From Triatoma infestans (Eukaryota > Arthropoda > Insecta > Hemiptera > Reduviidae): DNA of 64,000 nucleotides. The notes beneath the pieces were generated by a model. It made no database searches, had not been told where the DNA came from, and saw only the letters and a list, made by a program, of their open reading frames with translations. Location of the stretch: positions 62,001-126,000 of the forward strand of contig JAAEAF010002492.1 of NCBI GenBank assembly GCA_011037195.1, in the 5' to 3' direction. This document shows positions 10,501 to 20,466 of this stretch, piece after piece (the first letter of the stretch is position 1; the number at the start of each line of letters is the position of its first letter). The position numbers and the translations under genes were made by a program.

Positions 10501-13500
10501 CAAGAAGGAATAATAGAGGAAGTGTCATCTCAAGATTGGGAAACAGGGCATTACTTAGCCCATCGCCCAGTTGTGAAAGAGGGCAGCACGACACCCTTGC
10601 GGCCAGTATTTGATGCGTATCCAAGGAGAAGTGACAGCCTTCCCTAAGTCAATGTTTGAGGCAGGTAAAAACCTTATCGAATTTATACCTAATATACTTC
10701 TCAGATTTAGGATAGGAAAAATAGGAATAGTTGCCGATATAAAGAAGGCATTTTTACAGATATCTTTGGATGTCGCAGATAGAGATTTTCTTCGGTTCTT
10801 GTGGGTTGACAAGGAGGGCAACATAAGAATTTTCAGGCATTGCAGAGTAGTATTCGGTGTCACCAGCAGCCCGTTCCAGCTCATGGCAGTGATAAATCAT
10901 CATTTGACTAGAGCAGAAGAAAATTTAGTTGAGAGACAGCAAGCTTATTCCTTAAAAACAATTAAAAAACTGTGTTCAAGTTTTTTATGTGGACAATTGT
11001 GTCACTAGCTTGCCGAGCGTAGATGCAGCTTATCAGTTCCAGAGAGAGGCTACAGCTATATTTGAAATAGGAAGATTTGAATTAAGACGGTGGGAGTGGA
11101 CGGACCCCCAAACATCCGCACCAGCTGAAACCTCATTGTTGGGTATTGTATGGGACAAGCAAAGAGATACTTTGCGAATCAATATAGATGCGTTCTTAGA
11201 GCGAAGTACCCAAACATCAAAAGTTGTCACTAGACGCAAGATCTTGTCTGCAGCCCAACGGTTGTTTGACCCATTGGGTTTTACAATGCCGGTTTCGCTG
11301 TTACCAAAATTATTACTTCAACAGTCCTGGCAATTGAAAGGAGATTGGGATACCGAGTTGCCTGAAGAATTTCAAAATTCATTTTGCTCTTGGGTAGAAG
11401 GTATACCCACATTAAGAAAATTAGAGATACCACGATGGATACATGGAGAAGAAATTGGTAATAAGTCGGTGCATGTATTTTGTGATGCAAGTCAGCATGC
11501 TTATGCCACCGTTGTGTATATGAGGTACCAACATAGTCAGGGAGTAGATGTTCGACTACTTCAATGTAAATCCAGAGTGGCGCCTTTGAAGAGGTCCACA
11601 ATTCCGCGATTGGAGCTGCTAGCAGCTACTATCGGAGCTAGACTGTCAACTGGTATTTTGGAAGACTTAGAAGGCGTGGATGAGGTCTACTACTGGACGG
11701 ATTCAAGTACAGTACTTGCTTGGATCAGGAATGAAGGACCTTGGGGAGTGTTTGTAGGAAATAGGGTGAGAGAAATTAGGCAGTTAACGAACAAATCGAA
11801 CTGGCACCACATACCCGGATCTTTAAATCCAGCGGATCTGCCAAGTCGAGGATGCTCGCCTCACCAATTAATAATTTCAAGATGGTATGAGGGACCAAAT
11901 TGGTTAAAGAGTCCTATCAGTAACTGGCCAAAATCTTCAGTTTCTTACAATGATGAAGAAATCAGCGCGGAAAGGAGGAAAACTCCCATAACTATAATGT
12001 TGGACACCATTACCGACACTGGATGGTGTTATGAGTATTTTTCATCTTTCACTAAGATAGTACGAATGATTGCTTGGATTCTTCGATTTCTTTATAATAT
12101 GCGACATGCAACGAATCGACTAACTAGAGAATTGACATCAGACGAAATAAAGGAGGCAGAATCTCGCTTAATGTTAATTGTGCAGGGGGACTGTTTTCCA
12201 CCAGACGGAAGTGGAGTAGGGTTGCCTGTGGTCCAGGATAGTAATGGCATATTAAGAGTTAGAACTCAGATAGTGCAGAGGAAGGATGCCGAACATTTCA
12301 GATATCCCGTATTGCTGCCTGCTAAGCATACGATTGTGTCAAGATTGATTGAAGAATTCCACCGAAAGAACTGCCATGTGGGAGGACAGACCTTAGTTTG
12401 CTTGTTAAGAGAGCATTATTGGATTTTAAAGGTTCGAAAGACAGTGAGGGCTGTAATAAATAAGTGTATACGTTGTCGTCGGCAGGAATCCAAAAGATTA
12501 GAGTGTGCACCAGCTGCACTACCCGCTGATCGTGTGACAGACGCAGCGTCCTTTGAAATAGTAGGAATAGACTTGGCCGGACCCTTGTTTCTAAAGGATG
12601 AGGAGAAAGCTTGGATCGGGGTATTCACTTGTGCGGTTTACCGGGCAGTGCATTTTGAACTGTTAACGTCCTTGTCCACAGAGTCTTTTTTACAGGCTTT
12701 TCGACGATTCATTGCTCGGCGAGGTAGACCTACTGTAGTTTACAGTGATAATGGATTGAATTTTAGAGGCGCAAGCAATGCGTTCGATAAATTGAATTGG
12801 TCTCATATCGAGCAATATAGTTCCTCAAGTAAAATCAAATGGATCTTCAACCCTCCTACAGCCGCTTGGTGGGGCGGTTGGTGGGAGCGCATGGTTGGGC
12901 TCCTAAAACGGTTACTACGCAAAGTTTTGGGCAAAGCGATCTTGGGGTATGAAGAGATGGCAACTGTACTGTGTGATTGCGAGGCATTAGTAAACAGCAG
13001 ACCATTAACATATGTTTCTTTTAGACCTGAAGATTTGTTACCGCTGACGCCTGCAATGTTCATACAAGATTTAAGAGATAATGGAGTACCCGATTGTGAT
13101 AAGATAGACTCTTGTCGCCTCAAAAGGAGGTGGGCATATAGACAGAGACTGAGAGAAGATTTAAGACGACGCTTCCGAGTGGAGTATCTTGGTTTCCTAA
13201 AAGGTGACAGCCGACGCAGAAGTGAACAACCTTTTGCTATAGGTGACGTTGTTCTTATTGAGGGAGACGGTAAGAGATTGGACTGGCCTTTGGCCAAAAT
13301 TATAGAATTTTTACCCGGGAAGGATGGAAAGGTACGATTAGTACGTCTGAAGACGGCCTCCGGTTTATTATTACGACCTATTCAGAGGATCTATCCCCTT
13401 GAAGTGGTCTCCACTCCAGGAGGTGAAACTAGTGGCGAGAAGCGAGATGAAGACTTTGGTTGTGGAGATGAAAGCGGTTTTTTGAGAAGCCAAATGCTGA

Positions 13501-16500
13501 GGAGTGGTCGAAGAACCCAAATCCCGAGAAAATATGTGGAATGATGGGATGTTGAAATATATTTTTTCCAGATCTTTTAATTTGTTTTCAAACAGTTGGG
13601 TTGCTTCACAACCCAAGGTGGGAGTGTGTCATGGCTCCGTATTTTGTTGTTGAAATAAATATGAATTTTTAGTTTTTTTTCTTCTTATACTTTGAATTGT
13701 TTGTGTCGCAAGATCGATGATTATCGATTTTGGAATATTCGAGCCTTTTTTTGAGGAAGGTTCTGTTTTTATGATATATATAGTACTAGGGTGTGGTTTG
13801 TGTGTACGATTGTTATTATATTTTTATAATAAAGTTCTTGTCTTGTGTTATAAAGTGTCAATAGCAATTTTCTCTTTAATATATATATCCTCAGTTACCC
13901 CAAATCTTACAAAAAGAACTTAAGTACCTAATGAATAGTAATAATTATAATCTATACTTATAGAATTTTTATAAGTAAAAAAACTAAATGAAAAAAAAAT
14001 GATAGACTTCTGTACTTGATCGAACTAAATAAAAGCATTAACTGCTTCCTATCAGAGGTTGCAAAGTTCATCAGAATAGCATATTATTCATTTAAAATAA
14101 ATGCCCTCAATTTCATTGCACTTTCCATATAATAAAATAATTTTTTTACGTTTACAATACTAATATTATGAAATAATAAAGGAAAATTACAATAATCTAC
14201 ATGCTTTAAGAAACCTAAATATTCAGAACGAAGTGGTAGACATATTGGACAATGCAACAAAATATGGGGTAGATCCTCAAATTGATAATTATTACATAAA
14301 GTGCACAATTCTCTAGAGTTTATTGTATATATAATTCTGTCTTATTTTTAATACATACTTTGAGTACCGACGTAATTGGGTTAACAGAAGTACAAATTTA
14401 ATAGGAATATTAAACCTCAAGTAGTTTTGTGGTTCTTGATCTTCAAATACTATTGCAGAATATATTAAACTAAAATTAGAACTGTGAAGTTTTTTTAAGT
14501 CAGTCTCTTTAAGAAATTTTTTATAGTTTATTAAAGATAATCTTAATTGTTTTTTCAAATTAACAATATCATCGGTATATAATAAATCCAAAAGATTTAT
14601 AGAAGAGAAAGTATTACTTAACTGCGAAATCCAATTAAACTTAATATTTACAGCATTACGATTTAGATCCATTAATTTTAGAAAGCATAGTAAAGGGTAT
14701 CGATTAGGAGACATAATTTTTAATTTACAACAGACTTCAATATAATATAACTAATGTTACAAAAATGTCAAAACGTAATCTTCACTCTCAGTCATTCAGT
14801 TTTCTTAAATTAGACTGTACTACCATGCACTAACACAGTTCGATACCTCAGATTCCACATTGCCTGAAGACTACCTGGAATCAACGTACATGACTCAAAC
14901 GACAAGAACTGGTAAACCGTTACTATCTGCCTGCAAGACCCCTTTACGGACGATCTAAGCTGACATTAAATAACAAAGTATTGACATATGCGTTCCTGAA
15001 ACCGATTTGGGTTTTCCAATATCTATCGTCTCCAAACCTTACACTGAAACATCCTACACCAAATAACCGAACGTCTCCTATAGAACCATTCATTCGAATT
15101 TAGAAGTTCCTTTTGTATTTAGAAGTTCATCACGGCCCAATACAAAAAATTTCATTCTCGCCTATTCTTTAATCTTAATCCTCTAATAGATCAACTTAAA
15201 CTTTTCTAAGCTTCCACCAAGTTCTGAAGAAGTATAAAACGATACTAACTAGTGTTGTATTGCAACAGGTGCATTTCTGGCAATGATCACGATGTTGCAG
15301 GTTACACAATTTTAATGCCTTGGCCTACCAAAACAAGTCCAAGTGCATTCGTCCTTGAAATGTGACTAATCCCTGGAAAATCGCATTATTAATAAAAAAT
15401 CAATGTTCTTTTTGTTTAAGAAGAAACTCATGCCTAGTTGAATGAATAGCCTAATCACTTATTACAGTGTTGAGTTTTCCAATTTTTTATACAAAATTTA
15501 ACAACATTTTTTTTTTAAATTTTTACAGCAGTATCTGCAAAACGATGCAATCCTGGCGAACGATTCCTGAACGATGATGGATGTAACTGGTGTATTTGTA
15601 TGCAAGATGGGCAAAACGCTGCTTGTACTTTGATGAATTGTCCACAAATATGGAATAACTATAAACAATCAGATGAAATAGTTGAACAAAGTTAGAAATT
15701 ACTTTTAAACTTAAAACTACTTTAAACTTTAAAACTACTACTTAATTACTTTGAACTAAAAGATAAGAAACCAAACAGCGTTTTAATAAAATCCTGAACT
15801 TTTATTTTTCAATTTGATCTTTCCTAGAAAAGTCTGCGAAAATTTGCACCCCTGGTAAACGATTCCTTTCTGACGATGGGTGTAACTGGTGTGTCTGCAA
15901 TAAAGACGGCAGTAACGCAGTCTGTACTTTAATGTTATGCCCACCAAAAACGCATGATCAACTACCTAAAACTGAAAGTGCGTTGATACATTTTCTTAAT
16001 TTCTTTCTCTGATTTCTTTAATGTTTATTTCAATTTTGGAACTGACTACCATGTTGACATTATATAAATGTGTGTATATACAATATACACATATGTATTC
16101 TTCTTTCATTGCAGAAGATACCGTGAATATTTGCACACCCGGAAAAAGATTTGTAGCCGAAGACGGATGCCATTGGTGTGTTTGCAGACCAGACAGTAAG
16201 AGTGCTGTATGTACTCTAATGTTGTGCCCGCCTCCAAAAAGAGACATAAATAAAATTGAAGAAGTTGTACAAGGTTCTTGGAAAATTTGTGTCATACATA
16301 TTTTTGTCAGATAATTTTCTATACTCTAGATTAATTGTTCAATTGTTCTTTAAAGAATGTACACCAGGACAAAGTGTACCAGCTGGTGACGGATGTAACT
16401 GGTGTATATGCGATGAAACTGGTAAAATTGGTGGATGCACTTTAATGAATTGTTTAAATGAAGAAGGAAATAAACGAGGTAAATTTAAAAAAGTTTTAAA

Positions 16501-16576
16501 AAGTAATAGAAATTTTAGTAGTAATTACATTTCTTTATTTACTGTCTTAGGTAAAGTAAAATATTATAGCTTATGA
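7509..16576 (+). CDS. Four-domain pacifastin-type serine protease inhibitor, six exons
   Basis: Exons by GT-AG signals and frame: 7509-7554, 15529-15690, 15828-15977, 16115-16273, 16356-16478, 16551-16576 (221 residues). Exon 1 gives a signal peptide (MGTVLALIFGCYILA), so the protein is probably secreted. Exons 2-5 each encode one domain with the family pattern C-x(9-12)-C-N-x-C-x-C-...-G-...-C-T-x3-C at residues 22-53, 76-107, 126-157 and 174-205. Every intron is in phase 1, so each domain exon is symmetric and could be duplicated without shifting frame. In known pacifastins the residues after the fifth-cysteine CT form the reactive site. All four domains have CTLM, suggesting Leu at P1 and chymotrypsin-like targets (inference). 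Domain 3 has CHWC in place of CNWC and lacks the usual Gly. No exon contains a stop. Intron 1 (7555-15528) is swollen by a BEL/Pao insertion. Related by family to the minus-strand gene at 59633-61214. Confidence 0.88.
7621..7960 (+). pseudogene. Relic of a Jockey-like LINE reverse transcriptase in intron 1
   Basis: Translated pieces in shifting frames resemble the reverse transcriptase of Jockey-group LINEs: KQYCSGAFLHFTQAFDRV near 7650-7700, and SLKNWFHCWKMKVNVQKCQ near 7865-7920. The middle, around the expected catalytic YADD loop, is deleted or decayed. No intact frame remains. The tail runs into an AT-rich stretch just before the BEL-B insertion. Confidence 0.6.
8001..8285 (+). repeat. 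5' LTR of BEL-B
   Basis: It starts with TGTCATGGCTCC and ends with CTTACA. It contains AATAAA near 8200, a likely polyadenylation signal. It differs from the 3' LTR by one base near 8038 (C here, A in the other). Confidence 0.95.
8291..8306 (+). promoter_or_regulatory. Primer binding site of BEL-B
   Basis: TGGCATCCCTTGTGGG begins five bases after the 5' LTR. The TGG pairs with the universal CCA end of a tRNA. I cannot name the tRNA from memory. Confidence 0.6.
8347..10647 (+). CDS. BEL-B gag, protease and start of RT
   Basis: The ATG at 8347 (MSETELLKLKAERTQ) is the sensible start; the frame is open further upstream, but that part overlaps the primer binding site. Gag contains a DUF1759-type domain (about residues 131-206, FDGNIKNWISFWAQF...), followed by three zinc-binding motifs (CMFC...C about 354, CFNCMRKGHNRNQC about 387, CLIC...C about 406). 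The protease active site is ALLDTGSQRSYI (about 468-479). The frame enters the reverse transcriptase (LRPVFDA) and then stops at 10647, while homologous coding continues in the next frame from about 10630. This is one polyprotein broken by a one-base indel. It lies between the LTRs of an otherwise well-preserved element. Confidence 0.9.
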   Translation: MSETELLKLKAERTQLRRLFSLDFKALSELLEKENVVVSDVDSQFIKFNDKAERLFKVERDVSELLFASEIKEEELAKEYDVSESYREKWLVACEKREMLRKPKGSPSSNVSSNSSFTNKRTYRLPKIEIEKFDGNIKNWISFWAQFRKIHEDRSLDEEDKFQYLRQATLKGSPARELVDSFPASAPNYKKVIQQLKARFGRDGLLIILYVRELLKLVLSRVSDNKVLPLRVLYDKLATQVRSLETLGVTSEKYACILFPLVESALSENILREWERVRVSLEDENIDEKLMLDHLLNFLRQQVEIEERMRLARDTFNTDLSERTSVVKERKVLMKEKVATATGLVNIKGHNRLSCMFCEGSHQSDNCFKAQEMSVEELQKILKGKGCCFNCMRKGHNRNQCRATLSCLICKGKHVPLLCVRRKDFYPGKVSKEEEKKEANLSNTNFGPVLMQTLKIKIKGSVEDTARALLDTGSQRSYISKRLINKMCYRPLRQERIVHSLFGGIQTKMENHRCYNVKIANISNDNDYAFEALDTDAICQSVPRAAGGSWTQELTQMGVTLSDVEEGPIEVLLGADVAGKILTGEKIILKNGLIAFETTLGWTLMGKIETPCADMVNINLLCHDSQVCDLWRLDILGIEDPMNYTSKREEWQLAEYHFRNLIKTSMEGRYEVSLPWVDGHPSLPSNFRMAWRRLEGTMKKLESLQLKSQYEEVLMGWLQEGIIEEVSSQDWETGHYLAHRPVVKEGSTTPLRPVFDAYPRRSDSLP
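10610..11008 (+). CDS. BEL-B reverse transcriptase middle segment
   Basis: This frame carries the RT palm region: VVADIKKAFLQISL with the first catalytic Asp, then FLRFLW, CRVVFGVTSSPFQL and NHHL. It joins the gag-protease frame upstream near 10630. It leaves the coding frame at a run of six A near 10966, after which the YVDN loop is read in the third frame. The short segment is not a gene in its own right. Confidence 0.8.
   Translation: MMRIQGEVTAFPKSMFEAGKNLIEFIPNILLRFRIGKIGIVADIKKAFLQISLDVADRDFLRFLWVDKEGNIRIFRHCRVVFGVTSSPFQLMAVINHHLTRAEENLVERQQAYSLKTIKKLCSSFLCGQLCH
10989..13544 (+). CDS. BEL-B RT C-terminus, RNase H and integrase
   Basis: The segment begins within the catalytic loop, which reads YVDN at 10986-10997 and not YVDD, and continues as CVTSLPSVDAAYQF. 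Next come RNase H (VHVFCDASQHAYATVVYMR, then YWTDSSTVLAWI), the integrase HHCC region (from about 12350), a catalytic core (GIDLAGP, YSDNGLNF, WWGGWWERM) and a C-terminal DUF5641-like domain ending at 13544. The listed first codon is GTG inside the RT and is not a real start. This 851-residue frame is free of stops, consistent with a recent insertion. Confidence 0.9.
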   Translation: MDNCVTSLPSVDAAYQFQREATAIFEIGRFELRRWEWTDPQTSAPAETSLLGIVWDKQRDTLRINIDAFLERSTQTSKVVTRRKILSAAQRLFDPLGFTMPVSLLPKLLLQQSWQLKGDWDTELPEEFQNSFCSWVEGIPTLRKLEIPRWIHGEEIGNKSVHVFCDASQHAYATVVYMRYQHSQGVDVRLLQCKSRVAPLKRSTIPRLELLAATIGARLSTGILEDLEGVDEVYYWTDSSTVLAWIRNEGPWGVFVGNRVREIRQLTNKSNWHHIPGSLNPADLPSRGCSPHQLIISRWYEGPNWLKSPISNWPKSSVSYNDEEISAERRKTPITIMLDTITDTGWCYEYFSSFTKIVRMIAWILRFLYNMRHATNRLTRELTSDEIKEAESRLMLIVQGDCFPPDGSGVGLPVVQDSNGILRVRTQIVQRKDAEHFRYPVLLPAKHTIVSRLIEEFHRKNCHVGGQTLVCLLREHYWILKVRKTVRAVINKCIRCRRQESKRLECAPAALPADRVTDAASFEIVGIDLAGPLFLKDEEKAWIGVFTCAVYRAVHFELLTSLSTESFLQAFRRFIARRGRPTVVYSDNGLNFRGASNAFDKLNWSHIEQYSSSSKIKWIFNPPTAAWWGGWWERMVGLLKRLLRKVLGKAILGYEEMATVLCDCEALVNSRPLTYVSFRPEDLLPLTPAMFIQDLRDNGVPDCDKIDSCRLKRRWAYRQRLREDLRRRFRVEYLGFLKGDSRRRSEQPFAIGDVVLIEGDGKRLDWPLAKIIEFLPGKDGKVRLVRLKTASGLLLRPIQRIYPLEVVSTPGGETSGEKRDEDFGCGDESGFLRSQMLRSGRRTQIPRKYVE
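13627..13911 (+). repeat. 3' LTR of BEL-B
   Basis: It is nearly identical to 8001-8285. It follows a purine-rich tract (AAGGTGGGAGTG) and precedes the AAAAG target duplication. Confidence 0.95.
14084..14714 (-). pseudogene. C-terminal relic of a LINE ORF2 in intron 1
   Basis: Two minus-strand frames (14313-14714 and 14084-14308) look like one decayed LINE tail: the first ends with LLLTQLRRYSKYVLK, the second has the Cys/His motif CTLCNNYQ..HILLHCP, typical of the end of Jockey/CR1 or RTE-type ORF2. They lie in different frames with a stop between. It is opposite in strand to the pacifastin gene and sits in its first intron. Confidence 0.6.
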
Positions 16577-17725
16577 GGCCAAGCTGACTGCAATCAAGTT
16601 AAGAAAACAATAAAATAAAATAAAAAATATATACAAAATTATAAGATGTATAATTATCAAATATAACATGTATAATTATAAAATAAAAAATATTAAATCT
16701 CTTATTTCAAATAAAAAAATAAGCTAAATGGTCGACACAGCTGAGTAGTAGAAGAAGAACAAAACAAAACAAAATCGAAATGTACTATTGAATTTATGAC
16801 AATCGCTAAGGGCTTCTCAGATTTAAACATATCTTGGTAACTACATATATTAATAAGAGTTGAATACAGTAATAATTAATAATACATAGTATAATATGTA
16901 CCTAGCAGTATGTGCATAGTATATGTAAATAGTAAGTATTACATACTTAATGTTCTGTAAAACATTTATAAGCAGTACATAAATTTATTTAATCAGAAAA
17001 GAAGCTGATATTACTCTAATTACAGAGCTTTGCAGAATTATAAATCTTTCCTAAAGTTTTTGAAAGAATTTTGTTTCATACATTTACTCCTATCATTTCT
17101 GAATTTCAACATGACTAAAGAACAGATCTGACACCTCTAATATGTGTCAGCTCTAAAGTTGCTCACACTTTGTCAATGATTCTATAAACGGGTGAAGAAT
17201 CGGGTTAGTAACAGCACCCCATTCAAAATTATCAGAAATATATAAGTTGGTTTTATGTTGGTATGTGGAAGATATGAGTTTGGAGAGGCAAGAAAATTTT
17301 TCTTTGGTTGGTAATACAATTTTTATCATTTTTTGATGGTTTACTACTTTGATACATTTAGAACTCTTCATTTCATATATATTGTTCCAGCCTATCGATG
17401 TTTATCGATATTTGAAAATCAGGTGATGCCTACAGAAGAGAGAGGTTACACAAGGGGGGTTAATTATTGTGTGTCAATTTAGTAAAATATCTGTTTATTT
17501 GAAATTACTTACTCTTTAGTGATTGTTATCTTTGCATTCATTTGAACTGTTTAAATTGAGTTTATTATTGTTTATTACTTACGTTCAAATTTATCTGTTT
17601 TGGAATTAAGTATCTGAGTTTGGTAAAGTTATTATTAGCCTCCATAAGCTCTACCACAACCATGAGACAGATAGACATCGCTCTTGGAACATTTCAGGCG
17701 GGCGTGACAGGACTTTTCCTTCAAG
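16577..17725. other. Pacifastin 3' flank and 5' region of BEL-C
   Basis: Contains a polyadenylation signal (16609) and then AT-rich sequence without convincing genes. A minus-strand frame at 17153-17371 has no known motif. From about 17640 the sequence leads into the BEL-C gag. I could not identify a 5' LTR for BEL-C here. Confidence 0.5.
16609..16614 (+). terminator. Polyadenylation signal of pacifastin gene
   Basis: AATAAA lies 33 bases after the stop codon at 16574-16576 and repeats as overlapping AATAAAATAAAATAAA. The spacing fits a short 3' untranslated region. Confidence 0.55.
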
Positions 17726-19029
17726 ATGGATAGAGCTGAAAGGTCTAGGGCGGCTAATAGAGCTGTTTTTACCAAACTTTACCACGAAATTTTAAAGCTT
17801 TTTGTTTCAGATTCTACTGAAGTTGAAACTCAAACAGTTTTTTCAGTACTTGAGAGTAAGTTTAACGATATTAAGCTTTTAATGTGCGATTTATGACTTT
17901 ATGTTTGATCAAGTCGAGAGTACAGAAGAGGAATTAGAAAAGGAACTAATTTCGAGTATTGAGTACTCTGCAAAATTTTCAAGTATATGCTTAAGAATGA
18001 AAGATATGACTAACAAAATTGAAGAGAAAGACTCAGTAAAGAGTTTTAGTACAGTAAGTAGAAATGTTAGGAAATATAAACATCCTCAGTAAGAGCTATA
18101 GAAATTTGGAGGAGAAATCAGAGACTGGCTACAGTTTAAGAAACTGCATGAAGATCTTTCTCTCGATGATAGTGACAAATATCAGTATTTGTTACAGTGC
18201 ACAATTTCAGGTTCTAGAGCTAGAGTGGTGGTAGAAAATTTTCCACCTACTGCTGAAAATTATCCCAAAGCTATAGACGGTTTAAAATCACGTTTTGGGC
18301 GTGAAGAATTATTAATTCAAGTCTATGTGAGAGAACTAATCGCTCTTGTTACTCGGAATTTAATTGGAATTCAAGAGACATCTCTCTCCTCTCTTCATGA
18401 TAGGCTAGAGGGTCATTTAAGATCTTTAGAGACCTTTGGAGTCACAACTGATAAATGTCAATATATGCTTTTTCCTTTAATTGAATCATGTTTGCCAGAA
18501 AATATCCTTAGAATCTGGCGAAGGAATAACGCTGCGCATGGTACACATGCGGCAGAAGCTAACAATTTAGTAGATGCAAATGTCATTTATTAAATCTGAA
18601 GTAGAGAATGAACAGAAAATTTCATTAGCAGTATGTGGATTTGGTAATAAGTTTAAACCAAATGATAATTTCAGTGCCAGTCATAGAAATAAAAACATGT
18701 CCACTAAAAGCAGAATACCTACTGCCGCTGGATTGTTAGTGAACAATAAGGTTAATGAATCTAAAAATAAAGCTACTAAATATATAGGATGTGTCTTTTG
18801 CAATAAAAATCATAAACCTTCGGAATGTTATGAAGCACAGGAAATGCCCTTAGAGGAAAGAAAACTATTTCAAAGAATAATTGTTTTGTCTGTTTTAAGA
18901 TGGGTCACATGGCAAGAAGTTGCAAAATCAAAGACGTTTGAAATGTATCCTTTGCAGAGAGAGCCATCATCCGGTCATGTAAAGATGTACCGATGGTATC
19001 GAAGCGAGATCAGAGATCGACTACGCTAA
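17726..19029 (+). pseudogene. BEL-C gag, decayed
   Basis: Reading starts at MDRAERSRAANRAVFTKLYH (17726) and breaks near 17895; the frames 17901-18092, 18189-18593 and 18574-19029 continue it. The DUF1759-like part includes FPPTAENYPKAIDGL and SRFGREELLIQVYVREL (about 18240-18345). A zinc motif CVFCNKNHKPSECY is at about 18791-18832, and a second knuckle is frameshifted. It is clearly related to BEL-B gag but diverged. No function is expected. Confidence 0.75.
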
Positions 19030-19099
19030 CAATCTCTGCCAGAGGACCAGTCATTGCCGACGAAACCTTGGCGAATTTGGAAAGTTTCAGAAATGTGTT

Positions 19100-20413
19100 T
19101 CTTCAAACATTGGTTATAAAACTAAGAGGTAAGAAAAAATCTTAAGGTTTGCGCTATAATTGACACAGGTAGCCATAAATCTTACATATTGAAAGATATT
19201 GCACGCGAGATGGGAAATGAACCTTTGCAACAAAGAGTTTTGGTTCACTCGTTGTTTGGAGGTAGTAAAGCAAAACCATATAAATATAATATTCACAAAA
19301 TTTATGTAGAAAATTTAGACGGAACTTATAGATGCAATTTTGATGCTTTAGATCAACCTCTCATTTGTGGTGAGATTACCCATATTACCAGTGCTCCTTG
19401 GTTGAAAGAACTAGAGGCAGCTGGAGTTACGCTTACTGACATTTATGAAGAGCATGGTGCAATAGAGGTATTGATTGGAGCTGATGTTGCTAGCAGGCTA
19501 CTCACTGGAAAACGTAAAGTTTTTGAATCTGGCCTTGTTGCTATCGAAACTCGCCTTGGGTGGACGTTATTAGGAAAAGTTCTTCAGAAAAACAACTGCG
19601 ATAAGTTGAGTATGAACATTACTTGTATGTTTGTTAAAGAAGCGGAAGTGACTGAGTTATGGGCATTAGATATATTAGGCATTACAGACCCTGTGGAAGG
19701 AAAAACAAAAAGGAATTGCATGCTGCTACTCAAGAACACTTCGTAAATAGAGTTTCGATTAATGTTGTTGGACGTTATGAGGTACACGCGCCGTGGTTTG
19801 ATGGACACTTGTTCCTAAATAGTAATTACCATTTGGCACTGTAACGATTGGAAGGTACTATAAAGAAATTAATTTTAGATGACTGTTTTGAAGAATATGA
19901 AAGAGAATGAAATGAATGGCTAGTGCAAGCATCACTGAAGATATTACTGAGCCGCATGACCTAATATTGGACATTATTTGCCACATAGATACATCATTAA
20001 AAGCAACAGCACTACAAAAATTAGACCTGTCTTTGATGGATCTGCCAGAGAAAAGCCTTGCCTTTCGTTAAATGACGGTGTTGAAAAGGGGGCCTAATTT
20101 AATAGAATTTAATACACTACTTCGTTTCAGAATGAAGGAAGTTGGCGTTGTTTCAGACATTAAACAGGCTTTTTTTCAGATAAGTCTTCGTCATCAAGAT
20201 CGTGATTTCCTGAAATTCTTGTGGAGGAGCGGGAATGGTATCCTGAAAGCCTATAAACACTGCAGGGTTGTGTTCAGGGTATCTTATAGCCCATTTTTAC
20301 TTGCAGCTGTTATAAAGCATCATCTTCAGTCTCTTTTGAAGAATAAGGAAAAGGGTGATGGCAATTTCAATAGTGAAAAGTTGTTAGAAAGCTTTTCGTA
20401 CATAACTGTGTAA
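19100..20413 (+). pseudogene. BEL-C protease and reverse transcriptase, decayed
   Basis: The protease active site AIIDTGSHKSYI is read at about 19155-19190 after an in-frame stop. The frame 19189-19746 continues (VLIGADVASRLLTGK, LGWTLLGK). The RT palm is in 20072-20413: VVSDIKQAFFQISL, FLKFLW, then CRVVFRVSYSPF where related copies have FGV. The catalytic loop near 20397-20412 is destroyed by a frame change and stop. It was homologous throughout to BEL-B 9700-10990. Confidence 0.75.
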
Positions 20414-20466
20414 CCAGTGTAGATAAATGCGATCTAGATAGGTTCGTCGTTGAAGCGACGGCTATT

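Larger units (their letters stand above)
8001..13911 (+). mobile_element. BEL/Pao LTR retrotransposon BEL-B, complete, young
   Basis: Two 285-bp LTRs (8001-8285 and 13627-13911) differ at one visible base. They are flanked by the 5-bp target duplication AAAAG (7996-8000 and 13912-13916). A primer binding site and gag-pol lie between them. The element sits in intron 1 of the pacifastin gene, in the same orientation. Pol has frame breaks near 10630 and 10966 despite the near-identical LTRs. Confidence 0.95.

Noticed and set aside
12803..13297. Minus-strand open frame of 164 residues inside BEL-B
   Set aside because: Shadow of the integrase frame on the plus strand.
17153..17371. Minus-strand frame of 72 residues between pacifastin gene and BEL-C
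   Set aside because: No recognisable family, no neighbouring signals; could be part of an old repeat.
17382..17690. Candidate 5' LTR for BEL-C starting TGTTCCAGCC
   Set aside because: No second copy, no clear primer binding site after it; not enough support.
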